Source: Rhizopus sp. PT2906
Lineage: Eukaryota > Mucoromycota > Mucoromycetes > Mucorales > Rhizopodaceae
Assembly: GCA_025529335.1 (NCBI GenBank)
Contig: JAMYHX010000144.1
Coordinates: 20,798-84,797 of the forward strand
Reading direction: 5' to 3'
DNA: 64,000 nt
Shown here: piece by piece, positions 43,702 to 56,248 of the stretch
Layout of the letters: each line of letters starts with the position of its first letter
Numbering within the stretch: position 1 is the stretch's first letter
The notes under the pieces: generated by a model
What the model was told of the DNA's origin: nothing
The model's input: the letters and a program-made list of their open reading frames with translations, nothing else
Database searches by the model: none
Position numbers and translations under genes: made by a program

Positions 43702-45399
43702 GTCTGGAAAAAAGATATTATCGCGATTATTCAGGGGTAAAGGTTGAATGGAAAAGCTAGATATAAAAAAGCAAAAAGACAGGCTTCTTTAAATAGTTTA
43801 CATATTATATACCCTCGGAGCATTTTCTTAATATGCATCATATTATGAACTCTTGAGGATCATAATAAAAATAGACTCTTAGAAAAAGACATCATGGGTT
43901 TCCAAGGAGTCCCTATTACTTTGCATGAAATCAAGGGTATACCCACTCTTATCTTTGGTCCTGTTTCTCTTTATTATTACTACAGTATGTTTCTTTCAAA
44001 AGAGTGTGAAAATGATGTCTGTCACATGCGTCTGAAAAGGTCTGGTAATCTCAGTGCGATTATCCTGAAAGTTGAAGGATAGATATATAAAAGTGATTGA
44101 TTGAAAATTTCAACATTATAGAAGAAGACATTTTATGACAGCGTCATCAAACATATAGACACTGGTTTTACTATATGCAATCAAGCAGATTGTGTACGTG
44201 GTTTTTTTAGAACACAAATTGACTCATAAAAATTGATTTAATCCTTGGGCAGAATGAAGATTATCGGAAAATATATATATATCATGTACACACATATTGT
44301 GATGCACCAAAGGACTGTCTTCACTTTCTGTCCAACTCTTTCAAAATGCTTGGGAGGCAAAATCTTGCAAAAAAAAAAAATCTCCGGAGTCCTAAGGGCA
44401 TCTTAAAATATATTTTTACGTTCTTGCATTTGACAAACTGTCAAGTTGTGCAGAATTATCATAGATGACACAATGAAATAAAAAAAGGACTTATTGTGTA
44501 TTTGACTAAGCAGATGATCCTTATAAAGTTCCATTTTCATAAAAATATACGGCTCATTAACATATTGATGCGCTAATGTCTTTTCATGATAATATTGAAA
44601 AGCATTAAAGAAGATTGCCCTTTTTTTTTCAGGTTTCTCTTGTTGAAGCAAGTGTTATTTAATATATGTACATCTTTGATATTTGTCAGAAACAATAAAT
44701 TCCTGTCTATGGTCCAAATGAAACATAACGGCGTCTTGCAGAAAATTCTCATGTTTTCCATAATATTGCTCAAAAACATGCAAATTGGAACTTTCATCAA
44801 GTTGGACAGGTATGAAAAAAATTCAAAACTTGTTTCGTTAGTGAAATAAATAGTACCAAGTTTATCATATTCTGGAATGAGATTATTGTTGATATTAGCG
44901 ATGTAAAAGACAGCATTATGACTGTTATTTCAAACAAGAGCCGCTCCATTTAGTTGTACCAATCAATGATCATCCCATATTTAATCTCCGGTATTAACGT
45001 CATCGTCAATAACCAAAATTTTTTCTTGTTTTTCTAATTTTACTTTTTTTTTTCCCGTCTCTCTTTTATCATTATTATTTTTTAAAAGGTAAGTTGTTAT
45101 ATAATGTGTATCTGATTTGAATTTACAAACAGTCATCTTTAGATAAACTTTTTCCCCTTTTTTTCTTTTCTACTCATTGAAACACTTAAAGAAGCTTAAG
45201 AAAAAGAAAAGCGAAAAAAAAAAGACAAGAGAACCAAAGAAAAAGAATAAATAATTTATATTAACGGTTTTTCTTTTCTACGCAAAAGAAAGTTTTGTTT
45301 GTTTAAATATATTTCAGATTATATATATCCTCTTTTTGAACTCTTTTTTATATAAAAAGGTTAATCTTTTCAAATTACCTGCTTTCTTTATAATTAAAA
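43702..45399. other. Intergenic region before PCF11
   Basis: Divergent promoter space for the Medusa-like gene and PCF11. An ORF at 43894-44082 starts plausibly (MGFQGVPITLHEIKGIPTLI) but no convincing gene model follows. Several TATA-like sites and A/T runs are present. Confidence 0.45.
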
Positions 45400-47596
45400 A
45401 TGTCTGTAAACACAATGAATGATCAACAAAGAAGGCAATATCAGCAACAACAACAACATCAACAACAGCAGCAGCAGAATAAAGATCTTGAAATGCTTCG
45501 AAGAAACTATCGAACAGCCTTGTCTGAACTTACATTTAATAGTAAACCTATTATTACCAATTTAACAATCATGGCTCAAGAAAATCAAGCTGCGGCTGCT
45601 GTCATCGTAAAGGAAATAGAAAACCAGCTTAGAAATGTAAGTATACATTGTAAACTACATAGATGACAGTATATATAAACTCAACCATTAGAATGCGGCT
45701 GGTCAAAAATTACCTGTGCTATACTTGATTGATTCCATTTGTAAAAATGTTGGTGGTGTCTATATCTCAATATTTGGAAGAAATATGGTCAATACCTTCT
45801 TGGATGCTTACACTTTAAGTGATGCCAATGTTCGAAGAAGCTTTGAAAGGTTACTGCAAACTTGGAAGAATGGCTTGCCAGGTGGTCGACCCGTCTTTCC
45901 TCGTCATATCATTGAGCCTATTGAAAGATCAATCATGTACATTCGGGAAAAACAGGGAAATCAGCAACAACAACAACAACAACAACAGCCTATTAATATC
46001 CATGTTAACCCAAATTTCGTGAAAAAGGTAATCATACAACAATCAATATTTTTTCATAATGAATTTATTAATTATTTATCTTGCACAGGATCCACGTCTT
46101 CAATCAACCAACAGAGATCCTCGTCTTAAAAATGCAACACCTCCTCAACAACAAGCTGCCAAGCCAGAAAGTCCTATGGCAAGTACTAGCACCCTTAATG
46201 TATTTATCATTATATCTTAACTCTTTATTATAGTTATCAACTACCACAGCTAATCTCTTGTCTCAATTACAATCCATTCTTCCTCAGCAATCACCTATGA
46301 ATACTGCGTACCAACCTATAATGAATACATTAAATATGCCCTCTGCACAGCCAGTACAACCTATACAGACCATACAACCCACAACAGGTAATCCTATTAA
46401 TCAACTCATTGGACAAGTAAGTTATCTGCATTGAATATATTCTTGAACTCTCTCTCTTAACAATTTTAATAAAAACAGATTAAAGCTATTTTGCCTACAT
46501 TACCTGCTGCTCAAGCAAGTTCTATTGAGCAATACATATCTCAGATTGCTTCAACGGCTAATACAAATATTGGTGCCACTAATGGAACTATTGCTCCTTC
46601 TATAGCTACTGCTATTACTCCTATTGTAAATGCTAATACTGTTACTGCTGCGGGTAACAGTGCGGTTACGGGTGCTACTACTGCTGCTACTGCCTCCGTT
46701 AGCACTCCCACCATTAGTCACTCAGCTGTGAGTAGTAGCATAATAAATAGTACACCTACATTAGTCAATAAATCACCTATTATCAATACTGCATCAATTT
46801 TATCCCCAGCTCCCTATACGGCCTCTCCTCCTGCTGCAACTCCAGTGAATACTGCCGAACTACTAAAAAGCCTAACCTCCATGGGCTATTTGGATCCTAC
46901 TCCAGGCAAGCCAGTGGGTTTAGAGAGCATGGGTCCATTTTTATTAGATTCCAAAGACCTCCAAATTCCTCGGCCTGGCGCTATTGAATTACTTTATTCT
47001 GCTGAACCTCTTCAATGCAAGCAATGTGGTTTCCGATATCCTAAAACCGAAAAAGGACAGCAAAAGATGGATGCTCATTTAGATTCGCATTTTAGACAAA
47101 ATAGAAGGATGAAGGAAAGAGTGAAGAGAGGGCTATCCCGTTCATGGTTTGTCACAGTTGACGAATGGATCCATGGTGAAGGCGGCGAATCTACAAGCCA
47201 ACAAGGTAAAACATTGTAACTCATCTCATGATGTAATATTCAATAATATTTTGTGTAGTACCTACATTTCTTCATGATGGCGTAAGTCAGTCGGGTAAAT
47301 CAAATGAAGGTGATAAAGCAGAAGAAACCATTGATCCAGATAAGCATACTGTTGTGAGACACACGGACGAAAGAAAGACATGTCCTATCTGTGGTGAAAC
47401 GTTTGTTGATTTTTGGAATGATGATGAAGAAGAATGGATGTACAAGAACGCTGTGCTGGCGGATGATAAGATCTATCATGCTACTTGTCATGCTGATGTT
47501 ATCAAGAACGCGAATTCAGCTAACAATAGCATTGCTTCAAAACGTAAATCAGAAGAGCAGGAATCAAGTCAAGCTAAACATCAACGCATTCAATAA
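45400..47596 (+). CDS. PCF11: mRNA 3'-end processing factor Pcf11
   Basis: A subunit of cleavage factor IA that couples RNA polymerase II to cleavage, polyadenylation and termination. Exons 45400-45636, 45692-46027, 46089-46178, 46234-46416, 46479-47205 and 47259-47596 encode 636 residues. The N-terminal CTD-interacting domain is clear: LEMLRRNYRTALSELTFNSK, LPVLYLIDSICKNVGG, and FERLLQTWKNGLPGGRPVFP. DPRL repeats follow. A C-terminal zinc finger (QCKQCGFRYPKTEKGQQKMD, then HLDSHF) and a second one (TCPICGETF with later CH...) frame the Clp1-binding region (SRSWFVTVDEWI). Two poly-Gln tracts are encoded by near-pure CAA/CAG. The third intron has a GC donor (ATG/GCAAGT); the nearby GT would create a stop. 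Confidence 0.95.
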
Positions 47597-47741
47597 TAAC
47601 AGAAAAGAGCCTCATTGTAATAAATTCATTTTTGTTCCACCCCTTTTTTTTATAATAAATAGTATTTTAATTGTTCAAAATCATTTATACTCGTGTATTT
47701 ATTAAGTGGGTAAATGTGATATGTATATGTGTATTATATGC

Positions 47742-48761
47742 TTATGTCGCTTTCATTGGATTTTCAGCGGCAATAGGCAGTCCGAATTCATCCAATTTGA
47801 CATCTTGCTGCTAATAAACAAGGTTAGAACAAAACAATAGAGACTGCATACAAATTGATACTTGCCGATTTTGGTTCTGCTTCGGCAGTCTTTGGAAGGT
47901 CCAAATCGACTGGTTCCTGTAAGTAAGAAGGTATATCTTCTTCTTCAAACTCTAATTCATCTCCAAGAGCATCCAATTCTATGTTTATCATAAGGCATAT
48001 GCATCTCATGCTTTATCACACGAATTTACCTGCTTCAAGGTCATCTACATCAACGTCGTCAGGCAGATTATATGATCTCGCAAGTGATTCTTGGACTTCA
48101 TTGGCTGCTTCCATTAAATCTTCCATTTCATCTTGTAGTTGCTATTCATACTCGATTAACTTGCTTCCTTTCTTTTGTATATATTTGACTTACATCAATC
48201 TTGTCCAAATTAACATTTTTATATTGCTTTTTCATTTCCTTGTTTGCAGTTTGCATAGCATCCACAGTTGCCATGACATTACGTAAATTGTCGGTCGTCA
48301 TTTGTGCTTGTTCCATATTAAATGACTGCTGCTGCAAGTTGTCTCGCTGTGCTTCATAACTTAATGCCAAGACAAAATGAGATTTAGGAGAGCCAAGACA
48401 TGTAAACAACAACTTACAGTTTCTTTTGCTTTAATACTCTTAGTGCTTTTTGTTGAACGTTTTTCTAATCGACAAGTTTACTATATGTGCATCTTTTTGT
48501 GTGCGTGCAATATATAAATGTGCACAACAAAACTTACCTTTGCAGGTCCTTCTCTCATTTTCTTTAATTGGTCTCTGTACCTCGTGAGTTCTGCATCTAG
48601 TTTCTTTATTTTGACTTCTACAGCGTCTACTCGTACGTCTGTCTATGGAGATAAAGATTAGTAAAACATGATAAATATAAAAACATAATTATTACAGAGG
48701 ATATAGCATCGTTCAAGGTAGGTTTAGGTGTCTTTTTAGTAGAGCCAAAAAGTCGATTCAT
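47742..48761 (-). CDS. VPS60: ESCRT-III associated protein Vps60 (CHMP5)
   Basis: An endosomal ESCRT-III family protein that binds Vta1 and stimulates Vps4. Seven exons: 48761-48696, 48642-48538, 48464-48418, 48359-48194, 48141-48030, 47978-47866 and 47810-47742; product 225 residues (CHMP5 is 219). The N-terminus MNRLFGSTKKTPKPTL, the KLDAELTRYRDQLKKMREGP helix, QRDNLQQQSFNMEQA, and DLEAELDALGDEL all match the family. It ends with the conserved LDEFGLP. The last intron has a GC donor (TCG/GCAAGT) with TTAG acceptor; a GT donor with a less typical acceptor is possible and would change three residues. Confidence 0.95.
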
Positions 48762-49303
48762 GTTTTGAAGAGAAAAAGGATAAAAAAGGTGGTCTTTTTC
48801 AGTAATGACCATTTGATGCAAAAATTCAAACGGCGCTTACAGCTGTTCTCTTTAAAGCATATCTGAAACTCTGTTTGGTCTAAGGGGTGCAGCCAAGAAA
48901 AAGATTGTTTAGTGCTCATTTATTAAGGCCTCGGCTAGAGTAATTTATACCAAAGTTAATTCATATTTACACAGTAATTTATTAGATAATGTTGAATCTA
49001 TTCCAGCAAATGATATAAGCAGCTGTCAAGAAAAAAAAAAGACAATACAGTGCCACACGACTGGATCTCAAAGAGAAAGGAGCTTTGCTGTTAGAGCATT
49101 TGTTCCAAGTATTTATGCTCTTTTACTACTTATTCTAAGCCACACTTTGTTCGTCTTTTTGACCGGAAAAAAATCCAACAGTCGTCGGACAATGTTTAAT
49201 CTCAGATACACCTTCGGGGCATACAGTTTGGCCACTGCGTGTAAATGTACCCTTAGACTTGGCACAATTAAGTGTTCTTTCTCTGACTATATAATCCATA
49301 ACA
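48762..49303. other. Divergent promoter region between VPS60 and RPL14
   Basis: Contains a TATA-like ACTATATAATCC at about 49286-49297, 7 bp before the annotated RPL14 start codon. A minus-strand ORF crosses the RPL14 start and is discussed under rejected items. Confidence 0.45.
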
Positions 49304-50037
49304 ATGGTTGTATGTATCAATCCAAAACAATGATAAAAGATAGAGACATAAAGAGATAGAGATGGATGTGTTTGAGGATGTTTAAGAGAAATAGATGGAT
49401 ACCCAAAAAAAGATACATTTGGAGATAGAAAAAAAAAGAGATAGAGAGGAGGGGGGGGGAAATGTAATGATGGAATGTATGATTAACTCTATTATTCTTT
49501 CTATAGCAAGGTTCATTCAAGCGTCAAGTTGAAGTTGGCCGTGTTGTTCTCGTTAACCACGGTGCTGATGCCGGCAAGTTAGCCGTCATTATTGACATTG
49601 TTGATCACAACCGCGTAAGTTCAATATATGACAACTTCCCCCCTAGTGTGGATTATATAAATGCTAAATCAACAATAGGCTCTCATCGACGGCCCTACCA
49701 CTGGCGTTGCCCGTCAAGCTCTCTCTTTCCGTCGCATGGTCTTGACCCCCATTGTCATCAAGAAACTTCCCCGTAACATCGGTCAAGGTGCTCTTAAGAA
49801 GGCCATCGAAAAGGCTGACATTGTTGCTGCCTGGAACAAGACTGCTTGGGCCAAGAAGATCGAACAACGCAAGATTCGTGCTTCTTTGTCTGACTTTGAC
49901 CGTTTCAAGTTGAGAAAGTTGCAAAACAAGGTAAGATGGCTTTTCTGCAACGAGGAGAGAGTGTGTAACTAATTGTGTTTTTGTAGCGTCGTTTCGCTGT
50001 TGCTCCCGCTGTCAAGGCTGCTGTCAAGAAGCAATAA
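49304..50037 (+). CDS. RPL14: 60S ribosomal protein L14 (eL14)
   Basis: Exons 49304-49309, 49507-49614, 49679-49930 and 49987-50037 encode 138 residues, the normal length. The first coding exon is only ATG GTT. The body reads GSFKRQVEVGRVVLVNHGAD, then KLAVIIDIVDHNRALIDGP, then RRMVLTPIVIKKLPR and AWNKTAWAKKIEQRKIRASL, all characteristic of L14, which forms part of the solvent-side surface of the 60S subunit. The first intron is 197 nt, much longer than the other two (64 and 56 nt), but no C/D or H/ACA motifs are convincing in it. Codon use is strongly biased, as in RPL7. Confidence 0.96.
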
Positions 50038-50094
50038 ACAAGTCTTTTTGAAATAAAAAAGCAAAGATAATCTTTACACACATGCTCTTTTTAT

Positions 50095-53000
50095 TTATCG
50101 ATGTTTCCGATTGTATTCAAAAGACTTTTCGAAATCGAGTTTAGCAACCATGTGGTCCCATTCGTCAACTGTCTTTACAAACAGTCTTTGACCCGTTTTG
50201 GGATCACCAAATAGTTCGACCCAATAAGCTAACTCTTCATCGTTTGTCACAAAAACAAGTCGCTCAGGCTTTTCTGGGTTTGCCTCTTGCTGTTTCTTGT
50301 GATAGAATAATAAGCAGCTTAAGAGAGGTCTGTACTTGTTTGGTACATCATCAAATGTACTAGTTTCCCTATGCTCATCGTCATCATGGCCAGCAGAACC
50401 AAGAGCTTCTTCATTATTCAGATCTTCATATTCATATACTTCACTATAAGTATCCTCTTCATCAGAATAATCCACATCAGACTCTTCATCCCTGGCTCTT
50501 CTTCTTGTAGTGATCAATATGCTGCTAGAACTACTTGCAATGGACGCTGTATCATCATCATCTTTTTCTTCATCACTGCTTTCTTCTTCTTGTTCAGAAG
50601 GAAGTAGTTCGTCGAATCTTTTTGATGTCATCTCTTCTCCAATCCAATACTCTCCAGCTTGATCCCACTCTGATAACTTCTCATTCACCTTTTGCGTGCG
50701 AAGATAGGATGCCGTCGTTACTTCTTTTACTTTTGTCTCGAGCAATTTTTGATCCAAGAAACGAATAGATTCTCTTGCTTGTACGTTCATGTGTGAATTA
50801 CCCTTTTTGTAGCCATCTAGTAAATCAATGACTTCAAGAGGCACAATGACCTCCAGCACACTCTGTCCAACAGACTGATTGGCCCATTTTTTAATTTTTG
50901 GCAATGCGTCCAAGAAGGCGGTGATGTCTACAACGCAGGTATACACATCCTTGGGCGTATCTTGTTTGTTGTTGTTGTTGGCTATACGATTTACATTCTT
51001 TTCTAAAGAAGATACTTGTTCCATTAGACGTTGAGTAGCCAATGCCTTCATAAATCTGTTTTGTTGTTGACGCTATATAACGGTTATGAGTTCTCTCTCC
51101 TTTATGTTTATACATTTGCCTTTTTTTTTTTTTTTACCTTGGCATTTTCATCAACAATAGTATATTTTTGTTCGTTTTGGTTGTATTGAATAAACTCAAA
51201 CGACTAAAGAATAAAGTTAGCCATACAATCTTTTGATCTATGAACAATAAATTGCTTACAGTAGAGTCTGCCATCTTCTTGATCATCTCTCTTACTCTTC
51301 CCCAGCGTACTTGTCTCTTTCCTTCTGTACTGTGATCTACAGGATAGATTTGCTCTTTGAAAAAGTCAACTGTTTGATGAAAGGAGACCAGAGGAACTAA
51401 ACCCAAGAGCTGGAGATCTTCAGATATGGGATAGGTGATAGGTAGTGTGTTCAAGACAGGGTCGGGAAATGAAGAATGGGTGATGAGTAAAGAGAGTAAT
51501 GACTGGACAGCATTCATCAGCCCTTTCTTCTCAGGGTCTCTCACCCTACTCGATGATGTTAGGCAATGTTGGAGTAAGGAGCTAAAGTTGGTCGAGATAA
51601 AGGTCGACCAGATACCGAGACCAGGAAGCAAGGTATCCTCTATGACAGATTCTAAACTCTTTTCGGCTGTGTCCTTTTCAAATGCCTCTCTAGATGCTCG
51701 ATAGAGGTCTCTAAAGAGAATAAAAACGAACGTATAGAGGTAGACTTGTGTGGACAAGATGATGGGTCGCAAAGCAAAGTTGGATTTATCCTTGAGTCTT
51801 TCTCCAGCGATCCATATAGAAATAAGTGTAATCGTGACCGTACGGGTGATTGTCGTCTTGAGAATATGTAGGGCCGTGTTGGTCTTTTCGTCTTGGCGTG
51901 TAGCTATTTCTCGAATGACTTGTCCAAGTTGAGTTGTTATTGATTGTATATCTGGGAAACAATCTCGGTCGTCGCTGTCATTAAACATGAGCGTCTTGTG
52001 CAGGTTTAGAAAGGATTCAACGAATTGTGATATGAGTGAAATAGGGGATGGGTCATCATTATTGGACTTGACAGAATTCAGCTTCAACTTTGAGTAAAAC
52101 GATTTTAAATTATCTCTTGCTACTGTAGAAGGATGTTTCACTGCCAAACTATAATTCCAGTAAATGCATGAGAGAACTGCAACCAGATGTATATATATAT
52201 TTTCAAGAATTTACCTCATACAATAGTACCAAACGACGTCGATAGCATTACCATTTGAAATGGATACAAGCGCAAGTTGACAATAAGGTTTTCCACTTGA
52301 TCTAAACACGTCAACTGCCTTGAGATAGCATGTCTTGGTTAACTCCCAATACTCTCTATACTTTTTGTTTCTTGTCTGCGTAGCATGTTGTGCATGATAA
52401 CGAGACAGGTCACCCAAGCATATATAGTTGAATTGCAACAGATGGCCCAACTGTTCTTTATCATGATGCTTGAACAATTCGATACCAAATACCTTTGTGT
52501 CTTCGATATGATATGTTGATTTGATATTACTGTTTAATTCTCGGTAAAAATTAAAAGCTGTTTCGATGCGTGAGAGTAATGCCTTCTCTAGCCCCTTGTC
52601 ATCTGGTTTGTTACGCAACTTGCTACGGACACTCTCAATGTCGGCATAAAAGATATATCTCCAGATTTTATCTTCTATATGATGCTTTGTAGCGTAGAGC
52701 AGGTCGGTATCAAACATTTGTCGATATGTCTTTTTTAAACTATAACAAGTTAAGATCACCTATATTTATTATGGATCTTTAGCTCACCTTTGACGAACAT
52801 ATCCTATTTCTTCTTCTGTTGCAGCTATTTGTTCTATGGCAATAGCCTTTGCTACACGGTCTTTTCCTTTATTAGGTACACTTGAATAATTGATTATAAG
52901 CTGCTGCTGAAGTTCCTTTAGTTGTTTCTCCAAAGCATGAGCTTCACTATAAGAATATGAGTAACTATGATTTGAAATAATAATATATATTACCTTGTAA

Positions 53001-53160
53001 GATCAGTCATGCTGTAATTAGGTTCTTTATCAACTATAGTAATATCATTTTTCTTGTCATCTTGCTTTCTTTTATTTCTTGGACGACGTCTTCTCTTGTC
53101 TCCTTTGTTATTGTTAAAACGTTGGTTTCTATTTAACTTTGGCTGATCACTAGACTGCAT
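50095..53160 (-). CDS. EST1/SMG6-like protein with C-terminal PIN domain
   Basis: SMG5/6/7-family proteins act in nonsense-mediated mRNA decay; SMG6 cuts mRNA with its PIN domain. Exons 53160-52994, 52946-52788, 52739-52215, 52148-51260, 51203-51138 and 51072-50095 encode 927 residues. The N-terminus is basic (KGDKRRRRPRNKRKQ). A 14-3-3-like and helical EST1 region follows: DKIWRYIFYADIESVRSKL, LLQFNYICLGDLSRYHAQ, YCQLALVSISNGNAIDVVWY, and PRDNLKSFYSKL-like text at VARDNLKSFYSKL. The PIN domain starts at YTCVVDITAFLDALP and ends near RLVFVTNDEELAYWVELFG, with an acidic insert of about 75 residues. The middle acidic site (NNDDLIL in SMG6) reads VPNKYRPLL here, so nuclease activity is doubtful. 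Confidence 0.86.
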
Positions 53161-53394
53161 AGTAGTTGATTTGAAAATCTCATTATTCAACTTGTATGTT
53201 TTAGCTTAAGAAATAACCAAAGGGATTATATAGAAATGTATAGAATATATAAAAAGGTATCACTGGATTATATCTGAATAGTATACACACAAATAGCGAG
53301 AGAGAGAGAGAAAGAAAGAAAGAAAGAGGGAAAAAAAAAAACAGGCTTGTCATAAAGGTCAACCACTCTACATTTATTAGCCAATCAAAACATT

Positions 53395-56189
53395 TTAATC
53401 AACATTGCTTCTTCTTCTACGACGTTTGTAGAACAATACATAAGCTGCACTTGTCTATAATACTTTATTAAATACTGAATATTGTTATTATCATTATTAT
53501 TACCTTGATTCTACGCTCGTCTATTTTTGTAACAGAGGTATCATCAAAGTCATACCACTGCTTGTCTATCGCATTTTGAGCATAAGCAGTGTCTATTGAA
53601 TTAAATAAGCGGGTCTACTATGAAAACAAATGTATACAACATCAAAATCTTACAATGTCCTCCACCCATATCTCCATAATGATTATCTATAGCATACAAA
53701 TCATACACGAGTCGATCATCGTCCTTGACATCAATCACATAATCTGTCATATCAAGGCCAGATATAGGAAAGTCTACAAAGGCATTTAGTTTATTACGCC
53801 ACATTCTTACTTGACTAAACCGTTTTAGATGAATAATCATGATCTCAGGTAACCTCCAGAGATCAAGTTTCTTGGTTGCCTTCTGTTGCTTTTTACATCT
53901 CGGACAATACCATAAATCGTCATCCGTCAGATGCTCTTCCCTTGTGAACTCTCGTAAACAGGCATAGATATCAAGTTGATCCTGTTGATTTCCGTTGGCG
54001 AGATTATCAAAGGCTCTCCAAAGACTAGTGTTTACCGTCAGAACATCGGGGTTGTTCCTTTTTGGAGCACTTCCAAAGATCTCAAATGCCTTTTCCTTTT
54101 TCCATTGGGTCAATATTGCCTGTCCCTGCTGAATGGTATTTGGGTCATGTTCATCTGGCATGAAGGCAACATCTGTAGGTGGCTTTAGAAGTGGGAAATG
54201 AGTGTCTGCTGATTCCTTGTTGATAAATGTTTTGATTGTAAACATGTCTTGCTCTATCGGTGTCCCGTCTTCATTGATCAGTGCCTTGGCTGTGTATCGT
54301 TGAACACAAAGACTAATGGATGTGTACAGATCAGGAATGTCCTTTGAGGTGTCAAAGGCAAGAATAGAAGGATATCCAAACATATTGAAATGGGTGCTAT
54401 CTTTGTCGATGAGTTGAAAGTATACCGGAAACAAGATCCAGTTGGGATCAGGGTAGGAAAAGGGTATCTCGTAAACGTAAATGATGTCGGTAGGTTGTAT
54501 ACTCGAAAGAGGATCACTATCCTTGTAGAGTGTACATATCTTGCTTTGAAACATGCAAGTGATTAGAAACTATATGTTCCAAATAAGTAATAACCAAGGT
54601 ATATTGTGATCTTTTTCTTACATGTTTACTATCTTTCAGTTTATTCATAATGGCTTGCTTCAGGTCAGCAATCGTTCTGCTTTGCTTGGTCAGAGACACT
54701 GTAAACTTGCATTGCCTTGGTTTATGATAATAGATAAATGTGATGTTTAATTTACAAATGCTGACTGGAATCGGTAAAGATAAATGCATGAACGGATCAA
54801 AAGTAATAGAGACCTTTATTAACACATAATAGGGCGTAGTGTAAAAAGAAAGAGGAAAAAGGTTCATTGTGTGTCTATTCATACTTTATATCTATATTCT
54901 TACCTTATCACATTCATTACATCTCAACTTATTCTTAAACTGTCCTTGGAACAAATCGACAATGACTGAGTTATTTCTTGATTTGTGATACTTCCACAGT
55001 TGATCTGCAATCTCTTCTTGTTGAGATTCATCCTCATAATCGTGCATCTGAACATATGGCTTATGATGTACTCTATTCATATCTTCGTGTAGCCCATCGA
55101 GTAAAAAACCAAGGAACTCTTGGGAATCTTGTTGTTCGTATCCACTAAAATGGGAATTGAACCTTTCAAACGTTTTCTACATGTTAAGTCGACAATATAT
55201 AAATAATCATTCATTTTACTCTTATGCATACATACTTTAAATTCATAGGGGGATATCGACGAACTATGCCCTATACGCCATATAGACTTTATCAAACTCG
55301 CGTACGATTCAGCTAATTCGCCTCTTAGGCCCAGTGGGTTGTATCGATTGATGTCCTTCTTGTATAAATCTTTCAAGAGCCAATATGTTAATTTTGGCGT
55401 ATTGCTAAGACATTGAATAGCTGAATTCATGTAGCATGTGTTTCCTAGATTATTTAAGCCGCGTAATCCTCTTGTTACGGTCGATGATGTTGTTGGCTCA
55501 GTCTTGATAGCCAAAGAGTACCTCCTTCCATCCTTGTTGGGCAAATAGTTTGTGATGGGGACATGTGTTGGTATCGTGGAAGGATGAATCGTCTTGACAG
55601 CCAAGGTATCGAGGAGAGATTCAGTAATGAACGTATTGCTCTCAATCGGTCGTTTCAATATCCAAACACGACTGATGGATGCTGACAGGCTAAGTGCACT
55701 GACCAATGCCTGATAAAAGTCCTTGACCGTGGCTTCACAATTTATATTGAATGTTTTCCTTTGACTTGACTTTTGGTGCATCTGGTAGACTTCAAAGTGA
55801 TATAGGCTTTTGACACTTCTTTTGACAATAAATCTCTCGTCATTGATTCCATACCATTCGATTAAGCTTTCCCAAGCTCTCTTGGGTAAAAGGATATAAT
55901 CTTTACCACATATTAGATTTCCTTTTACTTTGCAATCTTTATCAAATAATGACGAATTGTCTATAGTTGATAATCTGTCGACATCTCCTCGACAGTATGA
56001 TTTGAAGTCATTGTACCATTTTGTTGAAATGAGGAACCACTTTTCGTCTTGTTCTAATCTTGTTGAATTCTTTATTTCTTTAATGTAATTAAATTGTTCT
56101 TCTTTTGACAGTTGATATTTTTGTTTTTTATAATGTTCATCTCTTGTTTTCATAGAATCTATTAATCTCTTTCTTTTCTCATTCGTCAT
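53395..56189 (-). CDS. USP4/USP15-type ubiquitin-specific protease (Ubp12-like)
   Basis: Deubiquitinating cysteine protease. Exons 56189-55236, 55176-54904, 54813-54622, 54569-53654, 53592-53504 and 53454-53395 encode 827 residues. An N-terminal DUSP domain (EKWFLISTKWYNDFKSYC through LIEWYGI) and a ubiquitin-like region precede the catalytic core. The Cys box is GLNNLGNTCYMNSAIQCL; the QQDSQEFLGFLLDGLHED block follows; the zinc site has CNEC and later CPRC; the His box is GGGHYTAYA, with WYDFDD for the Asp. The order DUSP-UBL-USP is that of human USP4/11/15 and yeast Ubp12. It lies between the SMG6-like gene and SET2, all on the minus strand. Confidence 0.95.
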
Positions 56190-56248
56190 TTTTAATAAAT
56201 AATGGTAACAATAATAATAAAAAAAAGAAGAGCTATTTTTATTTTTAT

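Noticed and set aside
43894..44082. Small ORF starting MGFQGVPITLHEIKG
   Set aside because: The N-terminus looks natural but the remainder does not, and the only in-frame splice would end after a few residues; kept only as a remark.
49135..49320. Minus-strand 61-codon ORF with several Cys residues
   Set aside because: It overlaps the RPL14 promoter and start codon; no signal peptide, splice signals or known motif.
49310..49506. C/D snoRNA in the long RPL14 intron
   Set aside because: A C-box-like AATGATA is present but there is no D box or rRNA-matching guide.
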